Below, one piece after another: positions 26,445 to 35,905 of a DNA stretch of 64,000 nt (position 1 is its first letter; every line of letters begins with the position of its first letter). Origin of the DNA: DASVBE01 sp963770375 (GTDB lineage: Bacteria > Actinomycetota > Actinomycetes > Streptosporangiales > Streptosporangiaceae); assembly GCA_963770375.1 (NCBI GenBank), contig CAVYPM010000017.1, positions 248,001 to 312,000 on the forward strand, given 5' to 3'. The notes under the pieces are model-generated. The model had not been told where the DNA came from, made no database searches, and saw nothing but the letters and a program-made list of their open reading frames with translations. Made by a program: the position numbers and the translations under genes.

Positions 26445-27064
26445 CCCGGCGCCGAGTGTGCGCGTGCCATGAACGGCTCCTTCCTGCTCACTGCGGACAC
26501 AAGCAGGCTAGCGTCATCAACGCGAACAAGAAGGCATCGAGCAACAACTGAACGTACAAGCTTGGACACCAGCCCGCACCCGGCCGGCGGAGCCGGCCAG
26601 GCTCGCGGAGGGCCGCGGCGCTGTTTTCCTGACGAGCGATGAGGCGCGACGCGCCGGCGAAGCCGGCCAGCGAGCGGAGGGCCGCGGCGCTGTTTTCCTG
26701 ACGAGCGATGAGGCGCGACGAAGGAGCGCCGAGGGAGCGAGGAGGGAAGGCAGCGCCCTCCAGCGGCCCGGAGCTCGCAGCAAGCACAGCGCGCCGAGGG
26801 AGCGAGGAGGGAAGGCAGCGCGGCTAAGGGCGGCCTGGCGCGAGCGGCTAACACAGCTACCGCGCTGCTACATCTATGGCAGCATGGGCACATTCACGGT
26901 CCATCCACCGAATCTGGCGGCGGGTACTTACTGATGCTCACGGCACTGCTCAGGCTCAGCGCGGGCGGCCGCCGTGGCGCGGCGGGCCCGCTTTACCCCG
27001 GAAACGGGCGGCGCGCCGGGATCATGCGTGGCATGCCGCAGCGCGGATCTGAAAAGCTGGCTGT
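26445..27064. repeat. 620-base gap with clustered dispersed repeats (two cores plus a partial copy)
   Basis: Between the divergent phosphatase and the gene at 27065. A 44-base core starting GAGGGCCGCGGCGCTGTTTT occurs identically at 26607-26650 and 26677-26720. GCCGGCGAAGCCGGCCAGC precedes the second. The right part (GGGAGCGAGGAGGGAAGGCA) occurs at ~26733-26755 and again at ~26799-26820. The minus strand is open, giving short peptides with a repeated RLIARQENSAAALR, but there is no start, ribosome site or homology to call a gene. Bases 26870-27064 show nothing certain. Confidence 0.75.
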
Positions 27065-28750
27065 GTGAGCCCGCAGAGCCGACGCCGACCGCCCTCCGAC
27101 GGCCCGGGCAACTCAGGCCGGCCCGGGGCGCCCGGCTTCCCGCCCAGCCGGGCCGGCCTGCCGGCTCCGCCGCCCAACGCGCTGTTCGCCGAGATGCTGC
27201 GGGCGGCCAGGGAACTGCTCGCCATCCGCAGCCCGCTGGACGCCGAGCTGATGGTCAGCGAGCTTCTGGGCACCTGGTGGGGCCAGTCGTCGCCGCGCCG
27301 GGGCACGACCCCGCGGCGCCGCCAGGCGGACGTGGAAGAGCTCATCGGCGAGGGCCTGGTGACGTACGCCGCGCAGCAGGGCAGCCCGGCTGCGCTGGCC
27401 CTGCTGTCCGGGGTGGCCTGCCTGGGCACCGCGCGGCAGGCGTCGCTGGCCGAGCGGGCCGCGCTGGGCCTGATGGACATGGGGGTGGCCCGGCCGGCCT
27501 GGGCCGAGCACGTCGGCGCGGTGAAGGCGGCCGACTGCTACGTGAACTCCGGGCCGCTCGGCGACACCGACGAGGTCGTCTGCGTGTTCAGCTACGCCGG
27601 CGAGGAGCCGCACGCGCTGGTCGTGGTCGTCGACTACAACAAGGGCGGGATGACCACCGACGGCTGGGTCACCTCGCAGGTCGGCAAGCTGCTGCAGTAC
27701 TGCGCCGAGCCGCCGGGCGGCGATGCGGCAGGGTCCGGCCCCGCCCGGGCGGCCGCTGACGACTCGACCTCGCTGGTCCCGGTGGACCCGCGGCTGGCCC
27801 GGCGGCTCCTGGACTCCGCGCTGGCGCTGACCGACGGCACGGCCGGCCCGGCGGTGAGCGAGTCGTTCCCGGCGTACCACGCGTTCATCCGGGCCCGGAT
27901 CCGCACGCTGCCGCCGCCCGCCCGGAGCACCCCGGCCTGGCTGCCCGGTGGCGCCGCGAAGCGCCCGGCGTGGAGCAAGGACCGCCGGGCGATGGTGGTG
28001 GCCGAGTTCCTGGCCTCGGACGAGGCCGAGGACCTGTCCGACCGGACCGCGGCCAGCCGGTGCACGGACCACATCGTGGACTACGGCTGCGACCGGGACT
28101 TCGGGCGGCCGCTGCGGATGAGCCCGGCCAAGGCCGAGACGTTCCTGCTGGACTGGCTGCCCCGGCGGGTCGTGCTGTCGCCCGCCGAGCAGCACGCGAT
28201 GCCGCACGTGCTGGCCGCCTGGGTGCGCTGGACCGGCGCAAAGGCCGGGCTCGGCCCGGCGGCGGTCGGCCGGGCGCTGGACGCGGTCTACGACTCGATG
28301 GGCACGTTCACCCGCGTCTACCACGACCCGGCCTCGTTCGGCCTGGAGCCGGCCCTGGTCGCCCGGCTGCTGCCGGACTCCGACCTGGAGGCGCTGCCCC
28401 GCCGGGCGTTCGTGTTCGGCGTTCTGGTGGGCCGGTACCGGGGCACGGACCTGAGCACGCTGCAGCCCGGCGACCACGCGGACCGGCGGGTGCTGCTGGA
28501 GGCCGACCACGACGAGCCGGGCCGCCCGCCCGCCGACGAGACGCACATCAGCCGGCATCTGGCGCTGGCCGACCGGCTCTGGCGCGGCGACCCGCCGGAG
28601 CTGTGGGACGCCGCGCAGCGGCTGCTCGACCTGGGTGAGGACCGGCATTCCGTGCTGCACACGCTGATCGACGTGGTGGCCAGCGCCGGGCCCAGCGAGG
28701 AGGAGATCGCCACCGCGCTGGCCGAGCTGCCGCCGGAGGGAGCCGGGTGA
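27065..28750 (+). CDS. Unknown actinobacterial protein coupled to pxpA
   Basis: 561 residues, no family I can name. After a Pro-rich start (1-40) comes a mostly helical region with DAELMVSELLGTWWGQ (about 60-75), then ALVVVVDYNKGGMTTDGW (about 184-201), and FLLDWLPRRVVLSPAEQHAMP (about 358-378). No signal peptide, membrane segment or nucleotide-binding motif. GTG 27065. The stop overlaps the pxpA start as GTGA, so translation is coupled and a link to 5-oxoproline metabolism is possible, but that is inference. Confidence 0.75.
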   Translation: MSPQSRRRPPSDGPGNSGRPGAPGFPPSRAGLPAPPPNALFAEMLRAARELLAIRSPLDAELMVSELLGTWWGQSSPRRGTTPRRRQADVEELIGEGLVTYAAQQGSPAALALLSGVACLGTARQASLAERAALGLMDMGVARPAWAEHVGAVKAADCYVNSGPLGDTDEVVCVFSYAGEEPHALVVVVDYNKGGMTTDGWVTSQVGKLLQYCAEPPGGDAAGSGPARAAADDSTSLVPVDPRLARRLLDSALALTDGTAGPAVSESFPAYHAFIRARIRTLPPPARSTPAWLPGGAAKRPAWSKDRRAMVVAEFLASDEAEDLSDRTAASRCTDHIVDYGCDRDFGRPLRMSPAKAETFLLDWLPRRVVLSPAEQHAMPHVLAAWVRWTGAKAGLGPAAVGRALDAVYDSMGTFTRVYHDPASFGLEPALVARLLPDSDLEALPRRAFVFGVLVGRYRGTDLSTLQPGDHADRRVLLEADHDEPGRPPADETHISRHLALADRLWRGDPPELWDAAQRLLDLGEDRHSVLHTLIDVVASAGPSEEEIATALAELPPEGAG

Positions 28751-29524
28751 CCGGCGCCGGGGCGCCGCCGGTGATCGACCTGAACGCCGACCTCGGCGAG
28801 AGCTTCGGCACGTGGCGGCTCGGCGACGACGAGGCGCTGCTGACGCTGGTGACCAGCGCCAACGTGGCCTGCGGCTTCCACGCCGGGGACCCGCTGACGC
28901 TGCAGCGGACCTGCGCGAACGCGGTCGCGGGTGGGGTCGCGATCGGCGCCCAGGTGTCCTACCGGGACCTGGCCGGGTTCGGCCGCCGGGAGATGGTGGT
29001 GCCGCCCGGCGGAGCTGACCGCCGAGGTGCTCTACCAGATCGCCGCGCTGGACGGCATCGCCCGCGCCGAGGGCGGCCGGGTCAGCTACGTCAAGCCGCA
29101 CGGCGCGCTGTACAACCGGGCCATCCGCGATCCGGTCCAGGCGAAGGCGATCGTCGAGGCGGTCTGCCGGTACGACCCGGCGCTGCCGCTGCTGACCCTG
29201 CCGCACGGCGAGGCCGCGGCGGCGGGCACCGCGGCCGGGCTGACCGTGGTGGCCGAGGCCTTCGCGGACCGCGCTTACCTGGACGACGGCACGCTGATGC
29301 CGCGGGGCCAGCCGGGCGCGGTGCTGACCGACCCGGAGCAGGTCGCCGGCCGGGCGGTCGGCATGGCCACGCGTCAGGTGGTCAGCGCGGCCAGCGGGCA
29401 GGACGTGCCCGTGCCCGCGCGGTCGCTGTGCATCCACGGGGACACCGCCGGGGCGGTCGGCCTGGCCCGCGCCGTGCGCGCGGCACTGGCCGCGGCCGGG
29501 GTGACGGTGCAGCCGTTCGCATGA
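28747..29524 (+). CDS. pxpA: 5-oxoprolinase subunit A (LamB/YcsF family), one frameshift
   Basis: About 258 residues once the frame is restored. The start is DLNADLGESFG, followed by ANVACGFHAGDP; the end carries TLMPRGQPGAVL and CIHGDTAGAVGLA. With PxpB and PxpC it opens 5-oxoproline to glutamate using ATP. After REMVVPP the sequence CCCGGCGGAGCTG (~29,003-29,015) has one base too many; removing it restores PAELTAEVLYQI. Overlaps the preceding stop (GTGA) and the pxpB start (ATGA at 29521). Confidence 0.85.
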
Positions 29525-30165
29525 TCACGGCCCGGGCGGCGGGTGACGCCGCGCTGCTGGTCGAGGCCGGGCCGCAGGCGGGCGCGCTGGCGGCCGCGGT
29601 GCGCGCGGCGCGGCTGCCCGGGGTGACCGACGTGGTGACCGGGGCGGTGACGGTTCTGCTGGTCACCGAGCCGGGCCGGGATCTGGTGGCGCTGGCGAAG
29701 GCGGTTGGCGGGCTGGACGTGCCGGACCAGCCGCCGCCGGCCGGCGAGCTGGTCGTCCCGGTCGTGTACGACGGCCCGGACCTGGCCGAGGTCGCGCGGC
29801 TGGCCGGGCTGACCGAGGAGCAGGTGACCGAGCGGCACGCCGCGTCGGAGTACACGGTCGGGTGGCTGGGCTTCTCCCCCGGGTTCGGTTACCTGACCGG
29901 CCTGGACCCGGCGCTGCACGTTCCCCGGCTGGCGACGCCGCGGACCCGGGTCCCGGCCGGCTCGGTGGCCATCGCCGGGCCGCTGGCCGCCGTCTACCCC
30001 ACCGCCAGCCCGGGCGGCTGGCGGCTCATCGGCCGCACCTCAGTCCGGCTGTGGGACACCGGCCGCGAGCCGCCTGCCGTGTTCTCGGCCGGTCAGCGGG
30101 TGACGTTCCGGCCGGTCAGCGAGCTTCCGCCGGCGGATTTCCCGGCGGGCGCCGGCGGTGCGCGC
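29521..30165 (+). CDS. pxpB: 5-oxoprolinase subunit B domain (KipI-like), probably fused to pxpC
   Basis: About 215 residues: GDAALLVE at the start, VPVVYDGPDLAEVARLAGLT, then YTVGWLGFSPGFGYLTGLDP and RTRVPAGSVAIAGPLAAVYP, all standard for PxpB/KipI. It runs without a stop into the pxpC region, where the correct register changes by one near 30,150-30,195 (Gly/Arg-rich GC run). Actinobacteria often have pxpB-pxpC as one fused gene (5-oxoprolinase/urea amidolyase family), and that fits here. Confidence 0.82.
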
Positions 30166-31091
30166 CGGGGCCGCCGTCCGGGGCGGCTCCGGTGGCCGCG
30201 GGCGGCCCGGTGGTCGAGGTGGTGCGTCCTGGGCCGCTGGCGACCGTGCAGGACCTGGGCCGGCCGGGTTACGGGCACCTGGGGGTGTCCCGGTCGGGGG
30301 CGGCCGACCCGGGGAGCCTCGTGCGCGCCAACGAGCTGGCGGGGAACCCGCCGGGGGCGGCGGGGATCGAGCTGACGCTGGGGCGCGGGGCGTTCCGTTT
30401 TCCTGGCGGGGCGGTGGTGGCGGTGGCGGGCGCGGCGGCACCGCTGACCGTGATCAGCGCCCCCGGGCAGCCGGGGCAGGAGGCGGGCTTCGGGCGGGCG
30501 CTGACCTTGCCGGCCGGGGCGGAGCTGCGGGTGGGCGGGCCGGTGACCGGGCTGCGCACGTACCTGGCGGTGCGCGGCGGGCTGGCCGGCCCGGCCGAGC
30601 TGGGCAGCCGGTCGTCGGATCTGCTGGCGCGCCTCGGGCCTGCTCCGCTGCGGGCGGGTGACTCGCTCCCGGTAGCCGTAATCAATCCTGAACGAAGCCC
30701 TGCGGCGCCTTGCCGGTGCTCCTCGGTCCCGGTGATGCGGGCACGGCGGGCCCGGTGACGCTGCGGGTGCGGGCCGGGCCGCGGGAGGACTGGTTCGCGC
30801 GACGGGGCGCTGGACGTGCTGTGCGGGGCGGAGTACACGGTCACGCCGGCCAGCGACCGGACCGGTCTGCGGCTGGACGGGCCGGCGCTGGCCCGGGCGC
30901 GGGCCGGTGAGCTGCCCAGCGAGGGGATGGTGACCGGGGCGCTGCAGGTCCCGCCGGACGGGCGGCCGATCCTGCTGCTGGCCGATCATGGGGTGACCGG
31001 CGGTTACCCGGTTCTCGCGGTCGTGGTGTCGGAGGACATCGGCCGGGCGGCGCAGCTGCGGCCGGGGCGGCCGGTCAGGTTCAGCCGCTGA
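30165..31091 (+). CDS. pxpC: 5-oxoprolinase subunit C domain (KipA-like), two frame breaks
   Basis: VVEVVRPGPLATVQDLGRPG starts the biotin-dependent carboxyltransferase-like PxpC domain, with YLAVRGGLAGPAELGSRSSD, then GPVTLRVRAGP and YTVTPASDRTGLRLDGPAL and the end ILLLADHGVTGGYP. The register changes near 30,690-30,712 and ~30,805. The first break coincides with VAVINPERSPAA, encoded by CGTAATCAATCCTG, an AT-rich string identical to part of the MITE-like inverted repeat at 45.6-45.8 kb. A GTG at 30210 could start a separate pxpC. Ends overlapping the AAA gene tail to tail. Confidence 0.75.
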
Positions 31092-33618
31092 GCTCGTCGT
31101 AGGCGGCGATCAGGTCGGCCGCGGCGACCGTGGTCAGGTCGGCGGCGCTGGCCGCCTCGCCGAGGTGCGCGATGCGCAGGTCGCGTGACGCGCAGGCGCG
31201 CTCGAACAGGGACCGGGCGAACCGGCCGTTGCCCAGCTCGTCGATCCGGCCCTCAGCGCAGGCCTTGCCGAAGATGCCGTCGAGCACCGGCAGCGCGTCG
31301 TCCGCGAAGCTGTCGCCGGCCTGCTGGGCGATCACCTCGGCGATCCGCACCAGCTCGTCAGGCGTGTAGCTGGGGAAGCCGATCCTGACCCCGAACCGGG
31401 ACGCCAGGCCGGGGTTGCTGCGCAGGAACCGGTCCATGTCGGCGGTGTAGCCGGCCAGCACGATGACCAGCCGGTCCCGGTCGTCCTCGGCCCGCTTGAG
31501 CAGGGTCTGCACGGCCTCGGAGCCGAACGCGTCGCCGCCGGAGTACCCGTCGTTGTAGAGGGAGTAGGCCTCGTCGATGAACAGCACCGCGCCGAGCGCG
31601 GAATCGACCAGCTTGTTGGTCTTGATCGCGGTCGAGCCGAGGTGCTCGCCGACCAGGTCGGCCCGGTGCGCCTCGACGACGCTGGGCCGCACCAGCAGGC
31701 CGAGCGCGGCGAAGATGCGGCCCAGGATGCGGGCCACCGTGGTCTTGCCGGTGCCCGGTGGGCCGGTGAAGACGAAGTGCCGTGCGGGTGGCTGGCTGGC
31801 CAGGCCCTGCCGGTCTCTGAGCCTGGCCACCTGGAGCTGCGCGGTGATCTCGTGGACCTGGCGCTTGACCGGCTCCATGCCGATGAGCTCGTCCAGCTCG
31901 GCGAGGGCGCTCTCCAGCGAGGGTGTGTCGCGGTAGCCGCGGAACCGGCTGCTCAGCTCGGTGAAGGCGCGCTCCAGGTCGCCGCCCTGGATCGTGACCA
32001 GGTCGGACGAGGACGGCTCCTCGGTGGCGCTCATCACCCTGACGTCCCTGGCCTGGCCGGCCTTCTCCAGCAGGCTGCGGACGAAGCGGCCGTTGCCGAG
32101 CTCGTCGGTCAGGCGGCGGCGGCCGATGTCCTCGAACATGCGCCAGAGCACGGGGCGGGCGTCCGGGTCGAGCAGCTCGCCGCGGCGGGCCATCGCGGCG
32201 TCGGCCAGCTGGAGCAGCTCCGCGGGGGTGTAGCCGGGGAAGCTGACCCGGATGGCGAAGCGGGAGGCCAGGCCGGGGTTGCTGGACAGGAAGGAGTCCA
32301 TCTGCTTCTCGTAGCCGGCCAGGATGATGATCAGGTCGTCACGGTCGTCCTCGGCCCGCTTGAGCAGGGTCTGGACGGCCTCGTTGCCGAACCGGTCGCC
32401 CTGGCCGTCGCCCTCGTTGACCAGGCTGTACGCCTCGTCGATGAACAGGACGCCGCCGAGGGCGGAGTCGACCAGCTCGTTGGTCTTGATGGCCGTTGCG
32501 CCGAGGTACTCGCCGACCAGGTCGGCGCGGTGGGCCTCGACCACGGCCGGGGCCTCCAGCAGTCCGAACGCGTAGAAGATCTTGGCGATGATGCGGGCGA
32601 CGGCGGTCTTGCCGGTCCCCGAGGGGCCGATGAACACGAAGTGCTGCATCGGCTTCTCGGTGCCGTAGCCCGCCAGGGCGCGGCGGCGGGCCGCCTCGAT
32701 GGAGGCGGCGATGGACCTGACCTGGTCCTTCACTGCGGTCAGGCCGATCATGGCGTCGAGCTCGGCCATGGCCTCGTCGACGGTGATGGCCGGCGGCTGC
32801 GGCTGGTCGGCGGCGGTGCGGCCGGCCGCGGCGCCGGCCCGGGGGGCGGGGTCTCCGCCGCGGACGCCGCGGACCTGCTCGCCGGCCAGGGCGCCGGATA
32901 TGGCGCCGGGCAGGCCGGCCGGGCGGGTGGCGCCGGGCGGGCCGCCGGGCCGGGTGCCGGGCCGGTTCTGGCGGGGCGGGGTCCGGGGCAGGGTGCCGGC
33001 GTGCGGGGCGGCCAGCGCGGCCGAGCGTGACTGCTCGCCCCCGAACTCGCGGCTGGCCAGCATTGACTTGGCCAGCCGCCAGCCGAGCACCATCACCGCC
33101 AGGGCCCCGGCCAGGGCCACCCCGACCAGCGGCGACAGGCCGGGGATCAGGCCGGCCAGGAACAGCACGGGGACAGCCCACAGCAGCGCCCAGGCGACCG
33201 TGCGGCACGGGATCAGCCAGCGGCCGAGCGACCCGGCGTGCGCCCCGGCCACCACCGCGAACGGCAGCACGGCGGCCAGCGCGCCTGCGGACTGCTGCTG
33301 ATGGCCCTGTGTGTCGTACCAGATCGTCACTAAGGCCAGGCCGAGCACGGCCACGGACAGCGAGGCCGCGACCGACCGGCGGCCGCGGGCGACGGCGAAC
33401 GGGCCGTACACAAGACCGGCGACGAGCAGAACGCCGACGACGAAACCGAGCAGACTCTTGACGTGCTCGCCGATCAGCCAGGCGATGATGAGGAGCGCGG
33501 CGACGGTGACCACCTTGACCGTGACCGGCGCGGCGGCGAACCGCTGCCGGAAATGGTCAAACCCGTCCTGCACCGCACGCCGCGCACGCAGGAAGGATGA
33601 CCCCGCCGATGACCGCAT
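31081..33618 (-). CDS. Membrane-anchored double AAA+ ATPase (CbbX/SpoVK type)
   Basis: 845 residues. About six hydrophobic segments (~34-180) are followed by a Pro/Arg/Gly-rich linker (~195-275) and two tandem AAA+ modules. Module 1: GPSGTGKT (331-338) and GVLFIDEAY; module 2: GPPGTGKT (619-626) and AVLFIDEAY; both have NPGLASRF and ELGNGRF (arginine finger and sensor 2 regions). The modules resemble CbbX, SpoVK and the ATPase part of EccA. No ESX or Rubisco genes are near, so the substrate is unknown. ATG 33618 with AGGGAG upstream. Confidence 0.88.
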   Translation of the reverse strand: MRSSAGSSFLRARRAVQDGFDHFRQRFAAAPVTVKVVTVAALLIIAWLIGEHVKSLLGFVVGVLLVAGLVYGPFAVARGRRSVAASLSVAVLGLALVTIWYDTQGHQQQSAGALAAVLPFAVVAGAHAGSLGRWLIPCRTVAWALLWAVPVLFLAGLIPGLSPLVGVALAGALAVMVLGWRLAKSMLASREFGGEQSRSAALAAPHAGTLPRTPPRQNRPGTRPGGPPGATRPAGLPGAISGALAGEQVRGVRGGDPAPRAGAAAGRTAADQPQPPAITVDEAMAELDAMIGLTAVKDQVRSIAASIEAARRRALAGYGTEKPMQHFVFIGPSGTGKTAVARIIAKIFYAFGLLEAPAVVEAHRADLVGEYLGATAIKTNELVDSALGGVLFIDEAYSLVNEGDGQGDRFGNEAVQTLLKRAEDDRDDLIIILAGYEKQMDSFLSSNPGLASRFAIRVSFPGYTPAELLQLADAAMARRGELLDPDARPVLWRMFEDIGRRRLTDELGNGRFVRSLLEKAGQARDVRVMSATEEPSSSDLVTIQGGDLERAFTELSSRFRGYRDTPSLESALAELDELIGMEPVKRQVHEITAQLQVARLRDRQGLASQPPARHFVFTGPPGTGKTTVARILGRIFAALGLLVRPSVVEAHRADLVGEHLGSTAIKTNKLVDSALGAVLFIDEAYSLYNDGYSGGDAFGSEAVQTLLKRAEDDRDRLVIVLAGYTADMDRFLRSNPGLASRFGVRIGFPSYTPDELVRIAEVIAQQAGDSFADDALPVLDGIFGKACAEGRIDELGNGRFARSLFERACASRDLRIAHLGEAASAADLTTVAAADLIAAYDELSG

Positions 33619-33863
33619 TCAGCTCCCTCTTACTCAGAACTGTATAGCGCATCGCTGTGTGCATACGAAGGCACACAATCGGATACCGCCAAGAAATATG
33701 GTGCAACAGCGCCCATCCAGGGCGCCGGGATCAGGACTGGATGGGAGCTGTTCAGCCCCGGTTCAGCATGATCAGCTCAGCATGATCAGCTCAGCATGAC
33801 CGGCCAGCACCGGCCAGCACCGGACGGCCGCCCCGGCGGCGAAATGGAGGACAGAGCTCAGCT
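33619..33863. promoter_or_regulatory. Divergent intergenic region with a 14-bp tandem repeat
   Basis: Separates the AAA+ gene from the amidohydrolase. TCAGCATGATCAGC is repeated two and a half times at 33763-33800 (14-base period), followed by GGCCAGCACC twice. GTATAGCGCATCGCTGTGTG (33,643-33,662) is AT-rich for the genome and could hold the minus-strand promoter. The iterated unit could be an operator array or a slippage product. Confidence 0.5.
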
Positions 33864-35096
33864 ATGCACAGGATCCAGGCAGCGCTGCTTATCCCGGGCC
33901 GTGGTGACGCGATTGGCGACGGCGTGGTCGTTATTGACGGCGGGGCGATCAGCTACGCCGGGCCGGCCGGTGGCGCGCCGGCCACTCCCGGCGCGCACGT
34001 GCATGACGCGGCCGTGGTCATGCCGGGGCTGTGGGACTGCCACGGTCATTTTCTCGGCACCCGGGTGTTCGACCTGGGCCAGCTGCCGCTGGAGCCGCTG
34101 ACGGTCCGGGCGGCGCGGTCGGCCAGGGACCTGCGGGCCGCGCTGGACGCCGGGGTCACGTCGGTGCGCGAGGTCGGCGGGCTGGGCGTGGAGCTGGCCC
34201 GGGTGGTGGCCGAGGGGGTACTCGACGGCCCGTCCGTGTACGGGGCCGGGGCCGTGCTGAGCACCACCGGCGGGCACGGTGACCTGCACTCGTACCCGCT
34301 GTCGTGGATGGACGAGTTCTCCCGGCGGGAAGGGATCATGGCGCTGGCCGACGGGCCGTCCGCGTGCGCCCGGGCGGTCAGGGAGCAGCTGCGGCGCAAC
34401 GCCAGGGTGATCAAGGTGTGCGCCAGCGGCGGGGTGCTGTCCGAGATCGACCACCCGGTGCACCAGCAGTTCACCGACGCTGAGCTGCGGATCATCGTGG
34501 AGGTGGCGGGCCTGGCGGAGCGGGCGGTCGCCGCGCACTGCCACGGCAAGCCGGGCATCATGGCCGCGCTGGAGGCCGGGGTGCGGACCATCGAGCACGG
34601 CACTTACCTGGATGAGGAGTGCTGCGACGCGATGGTGGAGACCGGCGCGATCCTGGTGCCGACCCGGACGATCGTCGAGGACATCCTGGCCAACCTGGAG
34701 CGGGTGCCGGACTACGCGGCGGCCAAGCTGGTCGCGATCGCGGACGTGCACGCTGGCGCCGTGGCGCTGGCGCACGAGCGCGGGGTGACGATCGCGATGG
34801 GCACCGACATCGGGCTGACCGGGCCTGACCGGCCGAACGCGTGGGGGAAGAACGGCGCTGAGCTGGTGCACCTGGTGGAGCTTGGGCTGACGCCGGCGGA
34901 GGCGATCGAGGCGGCGACGGCGACCGGGCCGCTGACCCTGGGGCCGCAGGCGCCGCGCAGCGGCCTGCTGGCGGAGGGGTTCGACGCGGATGTGCTGACG
35001 CTGGATGCTGATCCGCTGGCGGACATCTCGGTGCTGGCCGATCCGGGGCGTATTACCCGGGTCTGGCGGGCCGGGCGGCTGGTCAAGCAAATCTGA
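33864..35096 (+). CDS. Amidohydrolase-family protein (Xaa-Pro dipeptidase/imidazolonepropionase-like)
   Basis: 410 residues. HxH in WDCHGHFLG (about 59-61), carboxylated Lys in RVIKVCASGG, His in VAAHCHGK and IEHGTYL, Asp in MGTDIGL, and the C-terminal FDADVLTLDADPL of the composite domain. Same superfamily as the gene at 17857 but clearly diverged. Substrate unknown; relatives degrade Xaa-Pro dipeptides, organophosphates or N-methylated cyclic amides. GGAGG lies 13 bases before the ATG, a long spacing. Confidence 0.85.
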   Translation: MHRIQAALLIPGRGDAIGDGVVVIDGGAISYAGPAGGAPATPGAHVHDAAVVMPGLWDCHGHFLGTRVFDLGQLPLEPLTVRAARSARDLRAALDAGVTSVREVGGLGVELARVVAEGVLDGPSVYGAGAVLSTTGGHGDLHSYPLSWMDEFSRREGIMALADGPSACARAVREQLRRNARVIKVCASGGVLSEIDHPVHQQFTDAELRIIVEVAGLAERAVAAHCHGKPGIMAALEAGVRTIEHGTYLDEECCDAMVETGAILVPTRTIVEDILANLERVPDYAAAKLVAIADVHAGAVALAHERGVTIAMGTDIGLTGPDRPNAWGKNGAELVHLVELGLTPAEAIEAATATGPLTLGPQAPRSGLLAEGFDADVLTLDADPLADISVLADPGRITRVWRAGRLVKQI

Positions 35097-35161
35097 CGTC
35101 GGGTGCCGCCGGCGGGGTGTCGCGGTGGCGGGCTGTCGGTGGCCGGGGGTAGGACGGAGCT

Positions 35162-35905
35162 ATGACCACACCGAGCTTTGCTGATCACCTGGCCTTTATC
35201 GAGGAGCGGTCGGCTGCGCTGCGTACGGCCGCGGCGGCGGCCCCGGCCGGGGCCCGGGTGCCGGGCTGCCCGGATTGGCATACCGCTGACCTGGTCGGGC
35301 ACCTGGGTGAGGTTCAGCATTTCTGGGCCGCGGTCGTGGCCGCGGGCCCGGCCGCCAGCCCGCCCGGGGATGTCCCCGGCCGGACGCTCGAGGGCGACCT
35401 GCTGACCTGGTCGGCGGCGTGCACCGCGGATCTGCTGGCGGCGCTGCGTGAGGCCGGCCCGGACCGGCCGTGCTGGACCTGGTGGGGCGCGCCGGGCACG
35501 ACCGGGGCGGTGGCCCGGCACCAGGCGCAGGAGGCGGCGGTCCACGCCTGGGACGCGCAGCAGACCGCCGGCCGGGCCGAACCGCTTCCGGCCGGCCCGG
35601 CGGCAGACGCGGTCGATGAGTTCCTGAGCGTGAGCCTGGGTGCCGCCGGGTCGTGGAAGTCGCCGCCGGCCCGGGTCGGGCTGGCGGCCGACGAGGGGCC
35701 GTCGTGGCTGATCGACCTGACGGAGCCGGGCGCCACCGCGACCCGCGGCGAGGTCACCGCGGTCCCGCCGCCTGGCGCGGTGCTGGCCGGCAGCGCCAGC
35801 GATCTGCTGCTGACGTTGTTCGGCCGGCTCGACCCGGGCGCGCTGCGCATCACCGGGGACGCTGACCTGATCCGCAGCCTCCTCGCCTGGGCCCCCACCG
35901 ACTAG
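35162..35905 (+). CDS. Maleylpyruvate isomerase family / mycothiol-dependent DinB-like protein
   Basis: 247 residues. N-terminal four-helix DinB domain with the metal His pattern: CPDWHTADLVGHLGEVQHFW (two His) and VARHQAQEAAVHAWD (His on the third helix). C-terminal SCP2-like MDMPI domain (about 160-245). Family members use mycothiol in isomerisation or transfer, or are uncharacterised. Overlaps the amine oxidase gene tail to tail by 4 bases. Confidence 0.85.
   Translation: MTTPSFADHLAFIEERSAALRTAAAAAPAGARVPGCPDWHTADLVGHLGEVQHFWAAVVAAGPAASPPGDVPGRTLEGDLLTWSAACTADLLAALREAGPDRPCWTWWGAPGTTGAVARHQAQEAAVHAWDAQQTAGRAEPLPAGPAADAVDEFLSVSLGAAGSWKSPPARVGLAADEGPSWLIDLTEPGATATRGEVTAVPPPGAVLAGSASDLLLTLFGRLDPGALRITGDADLIRSLLAWAPTD

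Noticed and set aside
26588..26850. CRISPR array or small protein gene in the repeat cluster
   Set aside because: No regular repeat-spacer pattern, no cas genes, and the repeated peptide frame lacks a credible start and ribosome site.
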